The notes under the pieces were generated by a model that worked only from the letters and a program-made list of their open reading frames with translations, did no database searches and had not been told where the DNA came from. From NCBI GenBank assembly GCA_902629575.1, contig CACORJ010000006.1, positions 1 to 64,000 of the forward strand: a stretch of DNA of 64,000 nt, read 5' to 3'. This document shows, piece after piece, positions 45,813 to 58,210 of this stretch. This stretch comes from an uncultured Pelagibacteraceae bacterium. GTDB lineage: Bacteria > Pseudomonadota > Alphaproteobacteria > Pelagibacterales > Pelagibacteraceae. A program made the translations under genes and the position numbers. Positions within the stretch are counted from its first letter, which is position 1, and each line of letters begins with the position of its first letter.

Positions 45813-46858
45813 TACTTAAATCCAATTTGAAATTTATTTTCAGAATTTTTAATTAGCATAACTTTAAACAATTTTCCCATTTCACTATCATTTGTTAGTC
45901 TTTTTAATCTGTAAAAAATATCTGCTTTTTCACTAAACCTTTTATCTTTGCTCAATATTTCAGCTCTTTGAAAGATACCTAAATTTGTTAAAAATTTTCT
46001 TTGAGTTGTATAATTTATATTCAGCCTATCTGAATTATCTATAAATTTTTGAATTAAATGAAAGTTAATATTGTATGTAATGTCTGATTTGCAAACATTA
46101 TCTAAAACTTTTGAATAATTTTTTTTGTATAAAGCTTTAAGTGTATTGTTTATTTTTTTTGTATTATAACCATAATCAATTATTAAAAGTCCACCTTTGT
46201 TCTTTTTTATTGTATTAGAAATATTTTTTAAATATTTAAATCCCAGTGGGGAATATTCTATAAAATTTTGCTTATAAGAAATTTTGAATTTTAATTTTTT
46301 TTCAAGCTTTAAGATATCAATTTTTTTCTTGGTAAAATTAAATTTTTTATCATTTTCTTTTTGAACTAATTTTTCATACCAATTATTACTATTTTTAAAA
46401 AATTGTTTAATTGGAATTGCATCAAAAAATTCATTAGCTAAAAAAATGCTAGGTAATTTATTTATTTTTAAAAAATTTTTTTTCCAAGTTATATTCTTGA
46501 AATTAATATTAAGTTTTTGTTTTTCTATTAAGGCAGGACTTTTTTCATAGATTATTATGTTACAACATTTTAAGAAGTAGGGAAATTTTTTGAAACTTTC
46601 AATCATTATTCTCATCATTTCACCATTTCCACCACCTAATTCAATAAGATTAAATTTTTTAGGAGAACCGAGACTTTTCCAAAAACTTATTGTCCATATT
46701 GCCATCATTTCAGAAAATAATCTCGAAATATTTGGTGAAGTTGTAAAATCCCCATTAACCCCAAAAGGGTCTTTGGTCATATAGTAACCATTTTTTTTAT
46801 CGTATAAACAATATTCAATAAATTTATCTAGGGGTATCTTATGTTTTTTTTTCAGCAT
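45812..46858 (-). CDS. SAM-dependent methyltransferase, NDUFAF7/MidA family (DUF185)
   Basis: The 348-residue protein has MTKDPFGVNGDFTTSPNISR at the N-terminus and the SAM-binding FNLIELGGGNGEMMRIMIES, followed by LANEFFDAIPIKQF, which are the family's defining segments. The mitochondrial orthologue NDUFAF7 dimethylates an arginine on a complex I subunit. The same target is plausible in an alphaproteobacterium but is not shown here. It overlaps lgt by 20 bp. Confidence 0.89.
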   Translation of the reverse strand: MLKKKHKIPLDKFIEYCLYDKKNGYYMTKDPFGVNGDFTTSPNISRLFSEMMAIWTISFWKSLGSPKKFNLIELGGGNGEMMRIMIESFKKFPYFLKCCNIIIYEKSPALIEKQKLNINFKNITWKKNFLKINKLPSIFLANEFFDAIPIKQFFKNSNNWYEKLVQKENDKKFNFTKKKIDILKLEKKLKFKISYKQNFIEYSPLGFKYLKNISNTIKKNKGGLLIIDYGYNTKKINNTLKALYKKNYSKVLDNVCKSDITYNINFHLIQKFIDNSDRLNINYTTQRKFLTNLGIFQRAEILSKDKRFSEKADIFYRLKRLTNDSEMGKLFKVMLIKNSENKFQIGFK

Positions 46859-47618
46859 TATTTAAAAAATTGTATAACAACAGTCCTATAATAAAAAAAA
46901 TAAAACTTAATAGTTGACCCATTGTAAGATTGTAAAGTAACAAACCAAGTTGTTCATCAGGTACGCGAAAAAATTCTATACAAAATCTAAAACCAGAGTA
47001 GAAAATTAAAAATAAGGAAGATAATTTGCCGGGAAATTTGAAATTTTGTTTATTAAAAAAAAATAAGAGAATTAAAAATAATATCAATCCTTCAAAAATT
47101 GCTTCATAAATTTGAGAGGGGTGACGGTATAGATTATCAATCTTAGTAAATTTAACAGCCCACGGTAAATTAGTTTGGTGACCATATAATTCAGAATTCA
47201 TAAAATTCGATATTCTACCGAAGAATATTCCTATAGGAGAAACTAATGCTACAACATCTAAGTATTCAAAAAAATTACTATTTTGTTTTTTAGCAAAAAT
47301 TATGCTTGCAATTATAATACCTATAACTGCTCCATGGAATGACATTCCACCCTGCCATATTTTAAAAACATCAAAAAAATTATTTATATAGTATTCTAAA
47401 TTATAAAATAAAACGTACCCAATTCTCCCACCAATTATTAAACCAATTATTAAATAAGTTATATAATCATCAAAATTTTTTTTTATATTATTTCTACAAA
47501 AAAAATTTTTTCCTAAATACCAACCAAAAAGTATCCCAAAAATATAAGATAAAGAATACCATCGAATTTCTAATGAAAAAAATTCAATTGCAACTGGGTC
47601 AAAATTGTTAATAAACAT
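46839..47618 (-). CDS. lgt: Phosphatidylglycerol:prolipoprotein diacylglyceryl transferase
   Basis: The 259-residue membrane enzyme has seven helices, with the Lgt signature GRISNFMNSELYG, MSFHGAVIGIIIA around the catalytic His region, and RHPSQIYEAIFEG. It transfers diacylglycerol to the lipobox Cys of prolipoproteins. It diverges from ubiK across 37 bp, a gene pair arrangement known from other alphaproteobacteria. Confidence 0.95.
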   Translation of the reverse strand: MFINNFDPVAIEFFSLEIRWYSLSYIFGILFGWYLGKNFFCRNNIKKNFDDYITYLIIGLIIGGRIGYVLFYNLEYYINNFFDVFKIWQGGMSFHGAVIGIIIASIIFAKKQNSNFFEYLDVVALVSPIGIFFGRISNFMNSELYGHQTNLPWAVKFTKIDNLYRHPSQIYEAIFEGLILFLILLFFFNKQNFKFPGKLSSLFLIFYSGFRFCIEFFRVPDEQLGLLLYNLTMGQLLSFIFFIIGLLLYNFLNNAEKKT

Positions 47619-47655
47619 TACAAACTATAATTATATTATGTAATATTATAAATAT

Positions 47656-47907
47656 ATGAAAAATTCTAAATTCATAGTTGATAAAATTACTAAATTACTC
47701 GAACAAGGCTTGATTTCTTCGAGAGATTTAGCAACAGAAATTATTACAGTTCTGAAATCAAAAAGAGATGAAATTGTTTTTAAGATGAAGATTACAAGTA
47801 AAGATGAATTTGATATACTATCTAAAAGAGTGGAAAATTTAGAAAAAAAATTTGAAAAATTCGACCTTTTAAAAAAAAAAAAAACTAAGCGGGTAAAAAA
47901 ATCCTAA
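47656..47907 (+). CDS. ubiK: Ubiquinone biosynthesis accessory factor UbiK (BMFP family)
   Basis: The 83-residue protein is mostly one helix: an amphipathic N-terminal half, then the coiled coil DEFDILSKRVENLEKKFEKF, and a Lys-rich end. The KITSKDEFDILSKRVENLE core is the BMFP/UbiK pattern. In E. coli UbiK binds UbiJ and supports aerobic ubiquinone synthesis. Lgt-UbiK adjacency helps the call. It overlaps the convergent histidine kinase gene by 23 bp. Confidence 0.82.
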   Translation: MKNSKFIVDKITKLLEQGLISSRDLATEIITVLKSKRDEIVFKMKITSKDEFDILSKRVENLEKKFEKFDLLKKKKTKRVKKS

Positions 47908-49204
47908 CCTCAAGCCCATTCATTTTAGATTTTTCTAATTTAATATTACCGCCATGTGATCTTATAATATCTGAAGCGATCGATAGACCAAGACCAACAC
48001 TGGACTTTGACTCTGCTCTTCCTTTATCTATTTTGTAGAATGGTTTAAAAACATTATCATATTCTTTTTCAGGAATTCCAGGTCCATCATCTTCGATTTT
48101 TATGAAAATATTTTTTACAGTTTTTGACAGTTGGACATTAACTTTTTCTCCATACTTTAGGGCATTATCAATTAAATTATTTATACATCTATTAATCAGG
48201 TTTTTCCTTCCATTAATATAAATTCCATCAATTAAATGAATAGAAATATTTTTATTATTATATTTTTTGATTATTTGTTCAGTTAATTCACTCAAATTAA
48301 ATACTTCATCCTTTTCAAGATAAGATGAGCTAGTAAATTGAAGATATTCATTTAACATTTTTTCCATTTCATTAATATCTTCAGTTAATTTGTTAGAAAT
48401 ATTTTTGTCTTTAATAAAAGCAGTTTGTAATTTCATTCTTGTTAAAGGAGTTCTGAGATCATGACTTATACCCGAAAGCATCTCAGATCTTTGATTAAGA
48501 TGTCTCAATATTCTTTTTCTCATTTTATCAAACTCAAAACCCGCTTGTCTTATCTCGGATGCACCAGACGGTTTAAATTCTCCAATTTCTTCTCCTTTTC
48601 CAAATTTTTCAGCTGCTTTTGCTAAAGCTGTTATTGGTCTAGTTTGATTTTTTAAAAAAATAAGAGAAATGATTATCATTATAAAAGCTGGAACAGTTAT
48701 CCATAAACCAAATATTCTTGCTGATGAACTAGTTAGTCTGTCTTTTGGAATTAGAAACTTAAAGTATCCACCCTGAAACTTTATCCTTAAATCAATTAAT
48801 TCTTTATAATTTGTAGTGTTGAACCAGTATTGATTATTACCAAATCTTGACTTTAGTTCTCTTCTTAAAGTTCTATCAGTTGGACTAAACCATCTTTCAT
48901 CATAAGTATACTTAAATTCAGTGTCTTGAATGAATTCAATATTTAAGTCCTGATAAACTGAAAATAGATTTTTTATTTCATCTTTGTCATAATTATCATT
49001 ATTGTAAACTTCTATAAAAGTTTTAATTTCACTAACTAGTGCACGAGTCATTCCTTTATTTGTTTTAATCCAAAGGCTGTCAAAAAAAACAATGGTAATA
49101 ATCAACTGAATCACTATTACTGGTGTAGCAACAATAAGTAATGCTCTATAGAACAATCTTTTAGGCATTAAATCTTTTATATATTTACTCAATCCATAAA
49201 ACAT
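47885..49204 (-). CDS. EnvZ-like sensor histidine kinase
   Basis: The 439-residue kinase has two membrane helices (about 22-42 and 164-185) bracketing a periplasmic domain of about 120 residues, a HAMP region starting with NQTRPITALAKAAEKFG, the phosphoacceptor His248 in LSGISHDLRTPLTRMKLQ, and a catalytic domain with NLIDNALKYGE and DDGPGIP. Architecture and operon partner fit the EnvZ/OmpR family. It overlaps the response-regulator gene by 20 bp. The stimulus is unknown; in Pelagibacter-like cells few two-component systems exist, so each likely has broad effect. Confidence 0.92.
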   Translation of the reverse strand: MFYGLSKYIKDLMPKRLFYRALLIVATPVIVIQLIITIVFFDSLWIKTNKGMTRALVSEIKTFIEVYNNDNYDKDEIKNLFSVYQDLNIEFIQDTEFKYTYDERWFSPTDRTLRRELKSRFGNNQYWFNTTNYKELIDLRIKFQGGYFKFLIPKDRLTSSSARIFGLWITVPAFIMIIISLIFLKNQTRPITALAKAAEKFGKGEEIGEFKPSGASEIRQAGFEFDKMRKRILRHLNQRSEMLSGISHDLRTPLTRMKLQTAFIKDKNISNKLTEDINEMEKMLNEYLQFTSSSYLEKDEVFNLSELTEQIIKKYNNKNISIHLIDGIYINGRKNLINRCINNLIDNALKYGEKVNVQLSKTVKNIFIKIEDDGPGIPEKEYDNVFKPFYKIDKGRAESKSSVGLGLSIASDIIRSHGGNIKLEKSKMNGLEVRIFLPA

Positions 49205-49862
49205 AACCAGCTCCTCTTATTGTTTGAAGAAATTTTGGTTTTTTTGGATCTAACTCAATTTTCTTCCTTAATCTTGTTATGATAACATCTATCGATCTTT
49301 CTTTGTCTAACTCTATTAGTTTGCCTATTTCAATTCTATTAAAAGTTTTACCAGGATTATTTATCATTTTTTCTAATATAATTTTTTCTGTATTGTTGAT
49401 TTTAAATTCAATATTATTTTTAAAAATTATTTGTTTATTTAGGTCAATCTTAATATTTTCAAATTTAATTACTCTTTTTAAATTAACTTTTTTTGTTTTA
49501 TTTAATATATTTTTAATTCTTAGAATTAATTCCTTAGGCTCAAAAGGTTTTGGCAAATAATCATCAGCTCCGATCTCTAAACCTTCAACTCTTTCTTCTG
49601 TCTGACCCTTAGCTGTTAAAAGTATAATAGGTGTATCTAAATTATTTTTATTTTCCTTAATAAATTCTAGTCCACTTTTTCCAGGCATCATAATATCTAA
49701 GATAATGATATCAAATTTAATTATTTGAACCTTTTCAAATGCATCTTCAGCACTTTCTGCTGTTGTAATTAAATAATCATGTTCATTTAAATATTTTTTA
49801 ACTAATAATCTTATTCCTTCATCATCATCAACGACTAATATATGTGCTAAATATTCATTCAT
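49185..49862 (-). CDS. OmpR-family response regulator
   Basis: The 225-residue regulator has a receiver domain with VDDDEGIRLL (acidic pocket), phospho-acceptor Asp56 in IIILDIMMPG, and Lys in LPKPFEPKEL, then a winged-helix DNA-binding domain ending TRLRKKIELDPKKPKFLQTIRGAGYVL. Its kinase follows with a 20-bp overlap and a MarR regulator precedes with an 8-bp overlap, giving a marR-ompR-envZ operon. Target genes cannot be named from sequence. Confidence 0.93.
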   Translation of the reverse strand: MNEYLAHILVVDDDEGIRLLVKKYLNEHDYLITTAESAEDAFEKVQIIKFDIIILDIMMPGKSGLEFIKENKNNLDTPIILLTAKGQTEERVEGLEIGADDYLPKPFEPKELILRIKNILNKTKKVNLKRVIKFENIKIDLNKQIIFKNNIEFKINNTEKIILEKMINNPGKTFNRIEIGKLIELDKERSIDVIITRLRKKIELDPKKPKFLQTIRGAGYVLWIE

Positions 49863-50292
49863 TTATTATCTTATTTAATACATTGTCAAAATTAATTACT
49901 TCTTCAGATTTCGAATTCAATAACGCATTATAAATTCTTTTTTTTTGTGTTTGAAAGATTTCATTAAATATTTTTTTGCCCTTATCATTTAAAAATATAT
50001 GTTTAATTCTCGTGTCTTGCTCGTCTCTTTTAAATTCAATAATTTCTAGTTTAATTAAATCTTTAAGTACTCTATTAAGACTTTGTTTTGTAACTTTTAG
50101 TCTTTTAATTAATTCCGAGATTGAAATACCCTCATACATAGATAGTAAATGTATTACTTTGTTATGAGCCAGTCCGATTGAGTATCTATCCAGTACTTTT
50201 TTTGAGTCTGAAAATATTTCTCTGTAGCCAATAAATAATTTTTCAATTAAATCCTTTAGCTGTTCATCTTTTAAATAAAGCAGTTCTTTCAT
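49855..50292 (-). CDS. MarR-family transcriptional regulator
   Basis: The 145-residue protein has a helical dimerisation start, a winged helix-turn-helix with GISISELIKRLKVTKQSLNR, and the wing FKRDEQDTRIKHIFL including the conserved Asp-x-Arg. MarR proteins usually bind palindromes in their own promoter and respond to small ligands. It is the first gene of an operon with a two-component pair and is divergent from ilvE across 65 bp, so it may control both. No clear MarR palindrome was recognised there. Confidence 0.9.
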   Translation of the reverse strand: MKELLYLKDEQLKDLIEKLFIGYREIFSDSKKVLDRYSIGLAHNKVIHLLSMYEGISISELIKRLKVTKQSLNRVLKDLIKLEIIEFKRDEQDTRIKHIFLNDKGKKIFNEIFQTQKKRIYNALLNSKSEEVINFDNVLNKIINE

Positions 50293-50308
50293 TTATTGGT
50301 AAGTTATA

Positions 50309-50336
50309 TTGACATATTATAGATACAAAGATAATT
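50309..50336 (+). promoter_or_regulatory. Candidate sigma70 promoter for ilvE
   Basis: TTGACA at 50309-50314, followed by a -10-like ATAATT at 50331-50336 with a 16-base spacer, lies in the ilvE-marR intergenic region; the ilvE ATG is 22 bases further. On the other strand a perfect TATAAT sits at 50316-50321 pointing to marR, so the promoters appear to overlap. Both are consensus-based guesses in AT-rich DNA. Confidence 0.35.
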
Positions 50337-50357
50337 TTCAGTAATAATTTTTTCAAA

Positions 50358-51239
50358 ATGATACCTTATGATAAAAGAAACGGTAAAATTTGGTATAATG
50401 GCCAATTAGTAGATTGGTCAGATGTCAAATTGCATGTATTAAGCCATGGTTTACACTATGCAAGTTGTGTGTTCGAAGGAGAGCGAGTTTACGATGGATC
50501 AATTTTTAAATTAGAGGAACATACTTCAAGATTTTTTCACTCAGCTAGAAGAATGGGTTTTGAAATTCCATACACTGAGAAAGAAATTAATATTGCTACT
50601 AATAAAATAATTTTAACTCAAAAAGTTGAAAATGGGTATGTAAGACCAGTTGCTTGGCGAGGAAGTGAAATGATGGCAATATCAGCACAACAAACTAAAA
50701 TTCATGTTGCAATAGCAACCTGGGAATGGGGATCATATTTTGATCCAAGTTTAAAAGTTGAAGGAATTAAATTAAATATTTCAAATTGGAGAAGACCAGC
50801 ACCAAATACTATTCCTTGGGATACAAAAGCTTCAGGTCTTTATATGATTTGTACACTCTCAAAACACGAGGCTGAAAAACAAGGATTTACCGACTCACTA
50901 ATGTTAGACCATGAAGGTAATGTAGCAGAGGCCACTGGAGCAAACATTTTTTTTAAAGATAAAAATGGAGAGATTCATACACCAATACCAGATTCTTTTT
51001 TAGATGGTATTACCAGGCGTACAGTAATTGAAATTGCAAAATCCAAAAATATTAAGGTTCATGAGAGAAAAATACATCCATCTGAACTTTCAAATTTTGT
51101 TGGATGTTTTTTAACTGGAACAGCAGCAGAGGTAACGCCAGTCTCATGTATTGCTGAAGATCAATTTAAAGTTTGTGAATTAATTATTGACTTAAATGAA
51201 AGTTATCAAAAATTAGTAAGAAAAAAAAAAGCAGCTTAG
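50358..51239 (+). CDS. ilvE: Branched-chain amino acid aminotransferase
   Basis: The 293-residue class IV PLP enzyme has VLSHGLHYASCVFEGERVYDG at the N-terminus, PLP Lys in WDTKASGLYMIC, and EATGANIFFK with LDGITRRTVIEIAK, as in IlvE. It interconverts Leu, Ile and Val with their keto acids. It stands alone on the plus strand between the divergent marR operon and the convergent pgsA, sharing the stop bases TTAG/CTAA with the latter. Confidence 0.93.
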   Translation: MIPYDKRNGKIWYNGQLVDWSDVKLHVLSHGLHYASCVFEGERVYDGSIFKLEEHTSRFFHSARRMGFEIPYTEKEINIATNKIILTQKVENGYVRPVAWRGSEMMAISAQQTKIHVAIATWEWGSYFDPSLKVEGIKLNISNWRRPAPNTIPWDTKASGLYMICTLSKHEAEKQGFTDSLMLDHEGNVAEATGANIFFKDKNGEIHTPIPDSFLDGITRRTVIEIAKSKNIKVHERKIHPSELSNFVGCFLTGTAAEVTPVSCIAEDQFKVCELIIDLNESYQKLVRKKKAA

Positions 51240-51820
51240 TCTTTGTTATCCTCAGAGATTGCATGATCGATACCTTTTCTCATATAATCATATCCTGTAA
51301 AAAGCGTCAAAAATGCTGAAAGCCATAATAAAATTATTCCGATTGTTTGTGCATTATAATCCTGAAAGTTAATAATTTTGTTTCCAGTTTCTCCGGAGAG
51401 CAAAAGTCCAATCGATACCATTTGCAATACAGTTTTTAATTTAGCAAGATTTGAAACTGGAAGTTTAATCTCACCTTTCGCTAAAAATTCTCTTAAACCA
51501 GATATTAATATTTCACGAGTTAAAATTATAATTGCAGCAATGACTTCGTAATTTCTAATCGTTCCATCCATTACTAGAAGGATTAATGCAGTTGCAACTA
51601 TAATTTTGTCTGCTATTGGATCTAATAGCTCTCCAAGTTTGGATTCTTCCCCAAGTAATCTAGCGAGCATTCCATCTAAAAAATCTGTAAAAGATGCAAC
51701 AATGAACAATATTAAAGCAGTCAGATCACCATAGAAACCAGGTAAATAAAAGGCCAAAACAAAAAAAGGAACAATTAAAATTCTACCTACAGTAAGAATA
51801 TTTGGAATTTTTCTAAGCAT
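51236..51820 (-). CDS. pgsA: CDP-diacylglycerol--glycerol-3-phosphate 3-phosphatidyltransferase
   Basis: The 194-residue membrane enzyme carries the CDP-alcohol phosphatidyltransferase motif as DGMLARLLGEESKLGELLDP followed by IADK (D-G-x2-A-R-x8-G-x3-D-x3-D). N-terminal IPNILTVGRILIVPFFVL is typical for PgsA. It makes phosphatidylglycerol phosphate, the route to the PG used by lgt upstream in this window. The uvrC-pgsA order is common in alphaproteobacteria, with 7 bp between them here. Confidence 0.95.
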   Translation of the reverse strand: MLRKIPNILTVGRILIVPFFVLAFYLPGFYGDLTALILFIVASFTDFLDGMLARLLGEESKLGELLDPIADKIIVATALILLVMDGTIRNYEVIAAIIILTREILISGLREFLAKGEIKLPVSNLAKLKTVLQMVSIGLLLSGETGNKIINFQDYNAQTIGIILLWLSAFLTLFTGYDYMRKGIDHAISEDNKD

Positions 51821-51827
51821 AATTTTT

Positions 51828-53663
51828 TTATTCGTGAAAGAAGTTATATATCTTTTTTGCTACTTTTTCCTCTACACCCTCAACTGATTTTATTTCATCT
51901 AAACTCGCTGACTCAACAGCCCTAGCTGATCCAAAATGATTTAATAATGCTCTTTTTCGAATGGAACCAATACCCTCTATTTGATCTAATAAAGATTTGC
52001 TTATTCCTTTTTTTCTTTTTGCTCTATGCGCACTGATTGCAAACCTATGTGCCTCATCACGTACTCTTTGTAAAAAAAATAGGGTAGGGTCGTTTTTTGT
52101 AAATTTGAACTCTTTCCCATTATGAAAAAAAGTTTCATCTCCTTTATTTCTAAATTTTCCTTTTGCTATAGCTATTATTGGAATTTCATTCAATCCTAGT
52201 TCATTTAAAGTTCCTCTAGCTGATGAATATTGACCTTTTCCTCCATCAACTAGAATCAGGTCTGGAAATGTCAAATAATTACCTTTTTCTTGAATTGCAC
52301 GCTTAAACCTTCTTCCTAAAACTTCTCTTATCATTCCGTAGTCGTCCTGTTTGAAGTTTTCATTCTTAATATTAAATTTTCTATACCTTTTTTTCAAAAA
52401 ACCTTCTTCACCATAAGTTATTAATGCACCTACGCTATTTGAACCCTGAATATGACTGTTGTCATACACCTCGATGAGACCAATATTATTTTCAATCTTA
52501 AATTTCTTTGCAATATTATATAATAACTCTTTATTATTCTGACTTTCATAAAGATTTCTGTTCAAACTATTTTTAGCATTCTTAATTGCTAAATTTATTA
52601 CTTTTAGTTTTGAGCCTTTTTTCGCAATTGAAATATTTATTTGTTTATTTTCCTTTTCAGAAAGAGTTTCCTCTATCAATTTCTTCTCCTTGATCTCCTC
52701 ACTAAGTATTATCGATTTTGGAACAGCCTTATTTTCATAGAACTGAGATACAAAAGAATTCAAAATATTATTTAGTTTTTCATCAGGATCGTGTTTTGGA
52801 AAGAAAGCTTGATTACCCCAATTTTGTTTTGAACGATAAAAAAATACTTGAATACAAGTTTTACCTGACTCTTTATATCCTGCAATTACATCTGCTTCAG
52901 TTAAGTTTACATCACTTATTGTCAAAGAAGATTGTATTATATTTAAAGATTTGATCTTATCTCTTACAATAGCAGCTTTTTCAAAATCTAATTCCTCACT
53001 TGCTTTTTCCATTTGAGAAGAAAGTGTTTTTTGTATTTTTCTAGATCTACCTTTGCTCAAAAATTCATCAGCTGCTTCTACTAGTTTACTATAGTCTTGT
53101 TTATTAATCTTTCCCCCGCATGGACCGGCACATCTTTTTAAAAAATAATTAAAGCAAGTTTTTTCTCCTGCTTCTACTTGCTTATCTGTGCAAGATCGTA
53201 ATAAAAAAATTCTCTGAAGAGTTTTAATGGCACTGTTAACAGCTAGGGAGCTTGCAAATGGTCCATAATATTTCCCAGATTTGTTTTTTGCACCTCTGTG
53301 CCTTTCTATTCTTGGGAATTCATGGTCAGATATAAAGATATAGGGAAATGATTTATCATCTTTAAGTAAGATATTAAATTTTGGTTTATGTTTTTTAATT
53401 AAATTAGCCTCTAACAATAAGGCCTCACTTTCATTTGTAGTTGTTGTAATTTCAAGTCTCACAGTTTGAGACAACATTCTCTCAGTTCGAATAATATGAT
53501 TTTTCTCAGAAACATAACTTTTAAGCCTATTGGGTAAATTTTTCGCTTTTCCAACATAAAGAATTTCATTTTTGTTATTTAACATCCGATAAACACCAGG
53601 CAATTTTGGTATTAGAGGGAGCTCTTTTTTAATTACTTCTTTTCCAGAATCAGGACTTAACAT
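51828..53663 (-). CDS. uvrC: Excinuclease ABC subunit C
   Basis: The 611-residue protein has the GIY-YIG-type nuclease ([20 protein letters not shown]), a UVR domain [17 protein letters not shown], the RNase H-like endonuclease with [19 protein letters not shown] and [14 protein letters not shown], and a C-terminal double helix-hairpin-helix. It makes both incisions in nucleotide excision repair. uvrB is four genes away on the same strand, so UvrB and UvrC may be co-transcribed with the folate genes in between. Confidence 0.97.
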   Translation of the reverse strand: MLSPDSGKEVIKKELPLIPKLPGVYRMLNNKNEILYVGKAKNLPNRLKSYVSEKNHIIRTERMLSQTVRLEITTTTNESEALLLEANLIKKHKPKFNILLKDDKSFPYIFISDHEFPRIERHRGAKNKSGKYYGPFASSLAVNSAIKTLQRIFLLRSCTDKQVEAGEKTCFNYFLKRCAGPCGGKINKQDYSKLVEAADEFLSKGRSRKIQKTLSSQMEKASEELDFEKAAIVRDKIKSLNIIQSSLTISDVNLTEADVIAGYKESGKTCIQVFFYRSKQNWGNQAFFPKHDPDEKLNNILNSFVSQFYENKAVPKSIILSEEIKEKKLIEETLSEKENKQINISIAKKGSKLKVINLAIKNAKNSLNRNLYESQNNKELLYNIAKKFKIENNIGLIEVYDNSHIQGSNSVGALITYGEEGFLKKRYRKFNIKNENFKQDDYGMIREVLGRRFKRAIQEKGNYLTFPDLILVDGGKGQYSSARGTLNELGLNEIPIIAIAKGKFRNKGDETFFHNGKEFKFTKNDPTLFFLQRVRDEAHRFAISAHRAKRKKGISKSLLDQIEGIGSIRKRALLNHFGSARAVESASLDEIKSVEGVEEKVAKKIYNFFHE

Positions 53664-54075
53664 AGCTTCTTATCTTAGAAATTTGTATTCCAACTGATGA
53701 ACAATTTTTAAGAATTTCTAATTTTTCAATTTTTAGCATAATTTTACCTATTCTTTTGTCCTTGAATAATTCATCAAAAACTGACTCTGCAAGAGTTTCT
53801 AAAAAGTTATAATGCTTTTTTTTCACAAGTTTTTTTATTAATTTAACAATAGTTCCATAATTTACGATTGATCTAAGATCCTTATCATTTGATGGTTTTT
53901 TATCTTGGTAATCTATTTCAAGACTAAATTTTACTTTCTGAGAATTTTTTTTCTCAAAATCATAATAACCAAGCTTTAAATCTAAAATTAATTCATTTAT
54001 TAGAATTTTTTTCTCATAATTAAATAAACTTTTATTTTTATCTATTTTAACAACTTTGAAATTATTTTTTTTCAC
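53650..54075 (-). CDS. folB: Dihydroneopterin aldolase-like protein (FolB domain)
   Basis: The 141-residue protein has an N-terminal extension of about 25 residues, then the FolB fold with [20 protein letters not shown], the substrate region [15 protein letters not shown], and [16 protein letters not shown]. FolB makes 6-hydroxymethyl-dihydropterin in folate synthesis. The start is GTG overlapping the SDR stop (GTGA). It overlaps uvrC by 14 bp. Divergence makes a related epimerase or orphan role possible. Confidence 0.75.
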   Translation of the reverse strand: MKKNNFKVVKIDKNKSLFNYEKKILINELILDLKLGYYDFEKKNSQKVKFSLEIDYQDKKPSNDKDLRSIVNYGTIVKLIKKLVKKKHYNFLETLAESVFDELFKDKRIGKIMLKIEKLEILKNCSSVGIQISKIRSYVKS

Positions 54076-54808
54076 TCTTTTCCTCTCATAATATCAGGTG
54101 TCTGCCAATTTAAACTTTGCCCACCATCGATTGCTAAAATTTGTCCTGTAATAGAACTATTTTTTATAAAAAAGTCAACTGCATTACAAATTTCATTTAC
54201 ATCAACTTGTTGTTTTAGCGGTGTAGCTAAATATTGATTTTTAAAGTGTTTTTCAGACTGTCTTTTATTTTTGATTGTAGGACCTGGTGCTATTCCATTA
54301 ACTCTTATTTTTGGTGAAAGGCTCATTGCACTTGTTTTGGTTAAAGTGTAAAGGCCAGCTTTACTTAAAGTGTATGAAAAAAAATAAGGAGTAAGCTTAA
54401 ATACTCTTTGATCAATTATATTTACAATATTGTTATTTTTATATCTTATATTCTTTGAAAATTCTTTTGATAAAAGCGCAGGGGCCTTAAGATTTATAGA
54501 AATATGATTTTCCCAGCTTTTAGAGGTAAAATTTTCTAATTTATCATTTTCAAATAATGAGGCATTATTAATTAAGCAATCAAAATATTTCATTTTTGAT
54601 TTACAAAATTTAATTATTTTATGTATATCTCTCTCTTTTCTTAAATCACCATTGACCAAATGAACTTTTGTTCCAAATTTTTTTAATTTTTGCTTTAAAC
54701 TTTCTGCTTTAGATTTTGATTTGTTGTATTGAATAGTAATTTCTATATTTGGACCAGATAATTTTTCGGCGATTGCAGCACCTATTCTAGTAGCTCCGCC
54801 AGTAATTA

Positions 54809-54827
<19 letters not shown>
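54072..54827 (-). CDS. Pteridine-reductase-like short-chain dehydrogenase
   Basis: The 251-residue SDR has [16 protein letters not shown]. The position usually held by Gly in TGxxxGIG is Arg, as in PTR1 and FolM, where it favours NADPH. It also has LINNASLF, catalytic Tyr/Lys in [13 protein letters not shown], and IAPGPTI. The start is GTG at 54827, inside uvrB by 19 bp. Coupled to folB, it may reduce dihydropterin or dihydrofolate; the SDR class has many substrates, so this is inference from motif plus neighbour. Confidence 0.8.

Positions 54828-58210
<3,383 letters not shown>

Noticed and set aside
47630-47652. AT-rich palindromic ATATTA-TG-TAATAT in the lgt-ubiK gap
   Set aside because: Only six paired bases of A and T; expected often by chance in this composition.
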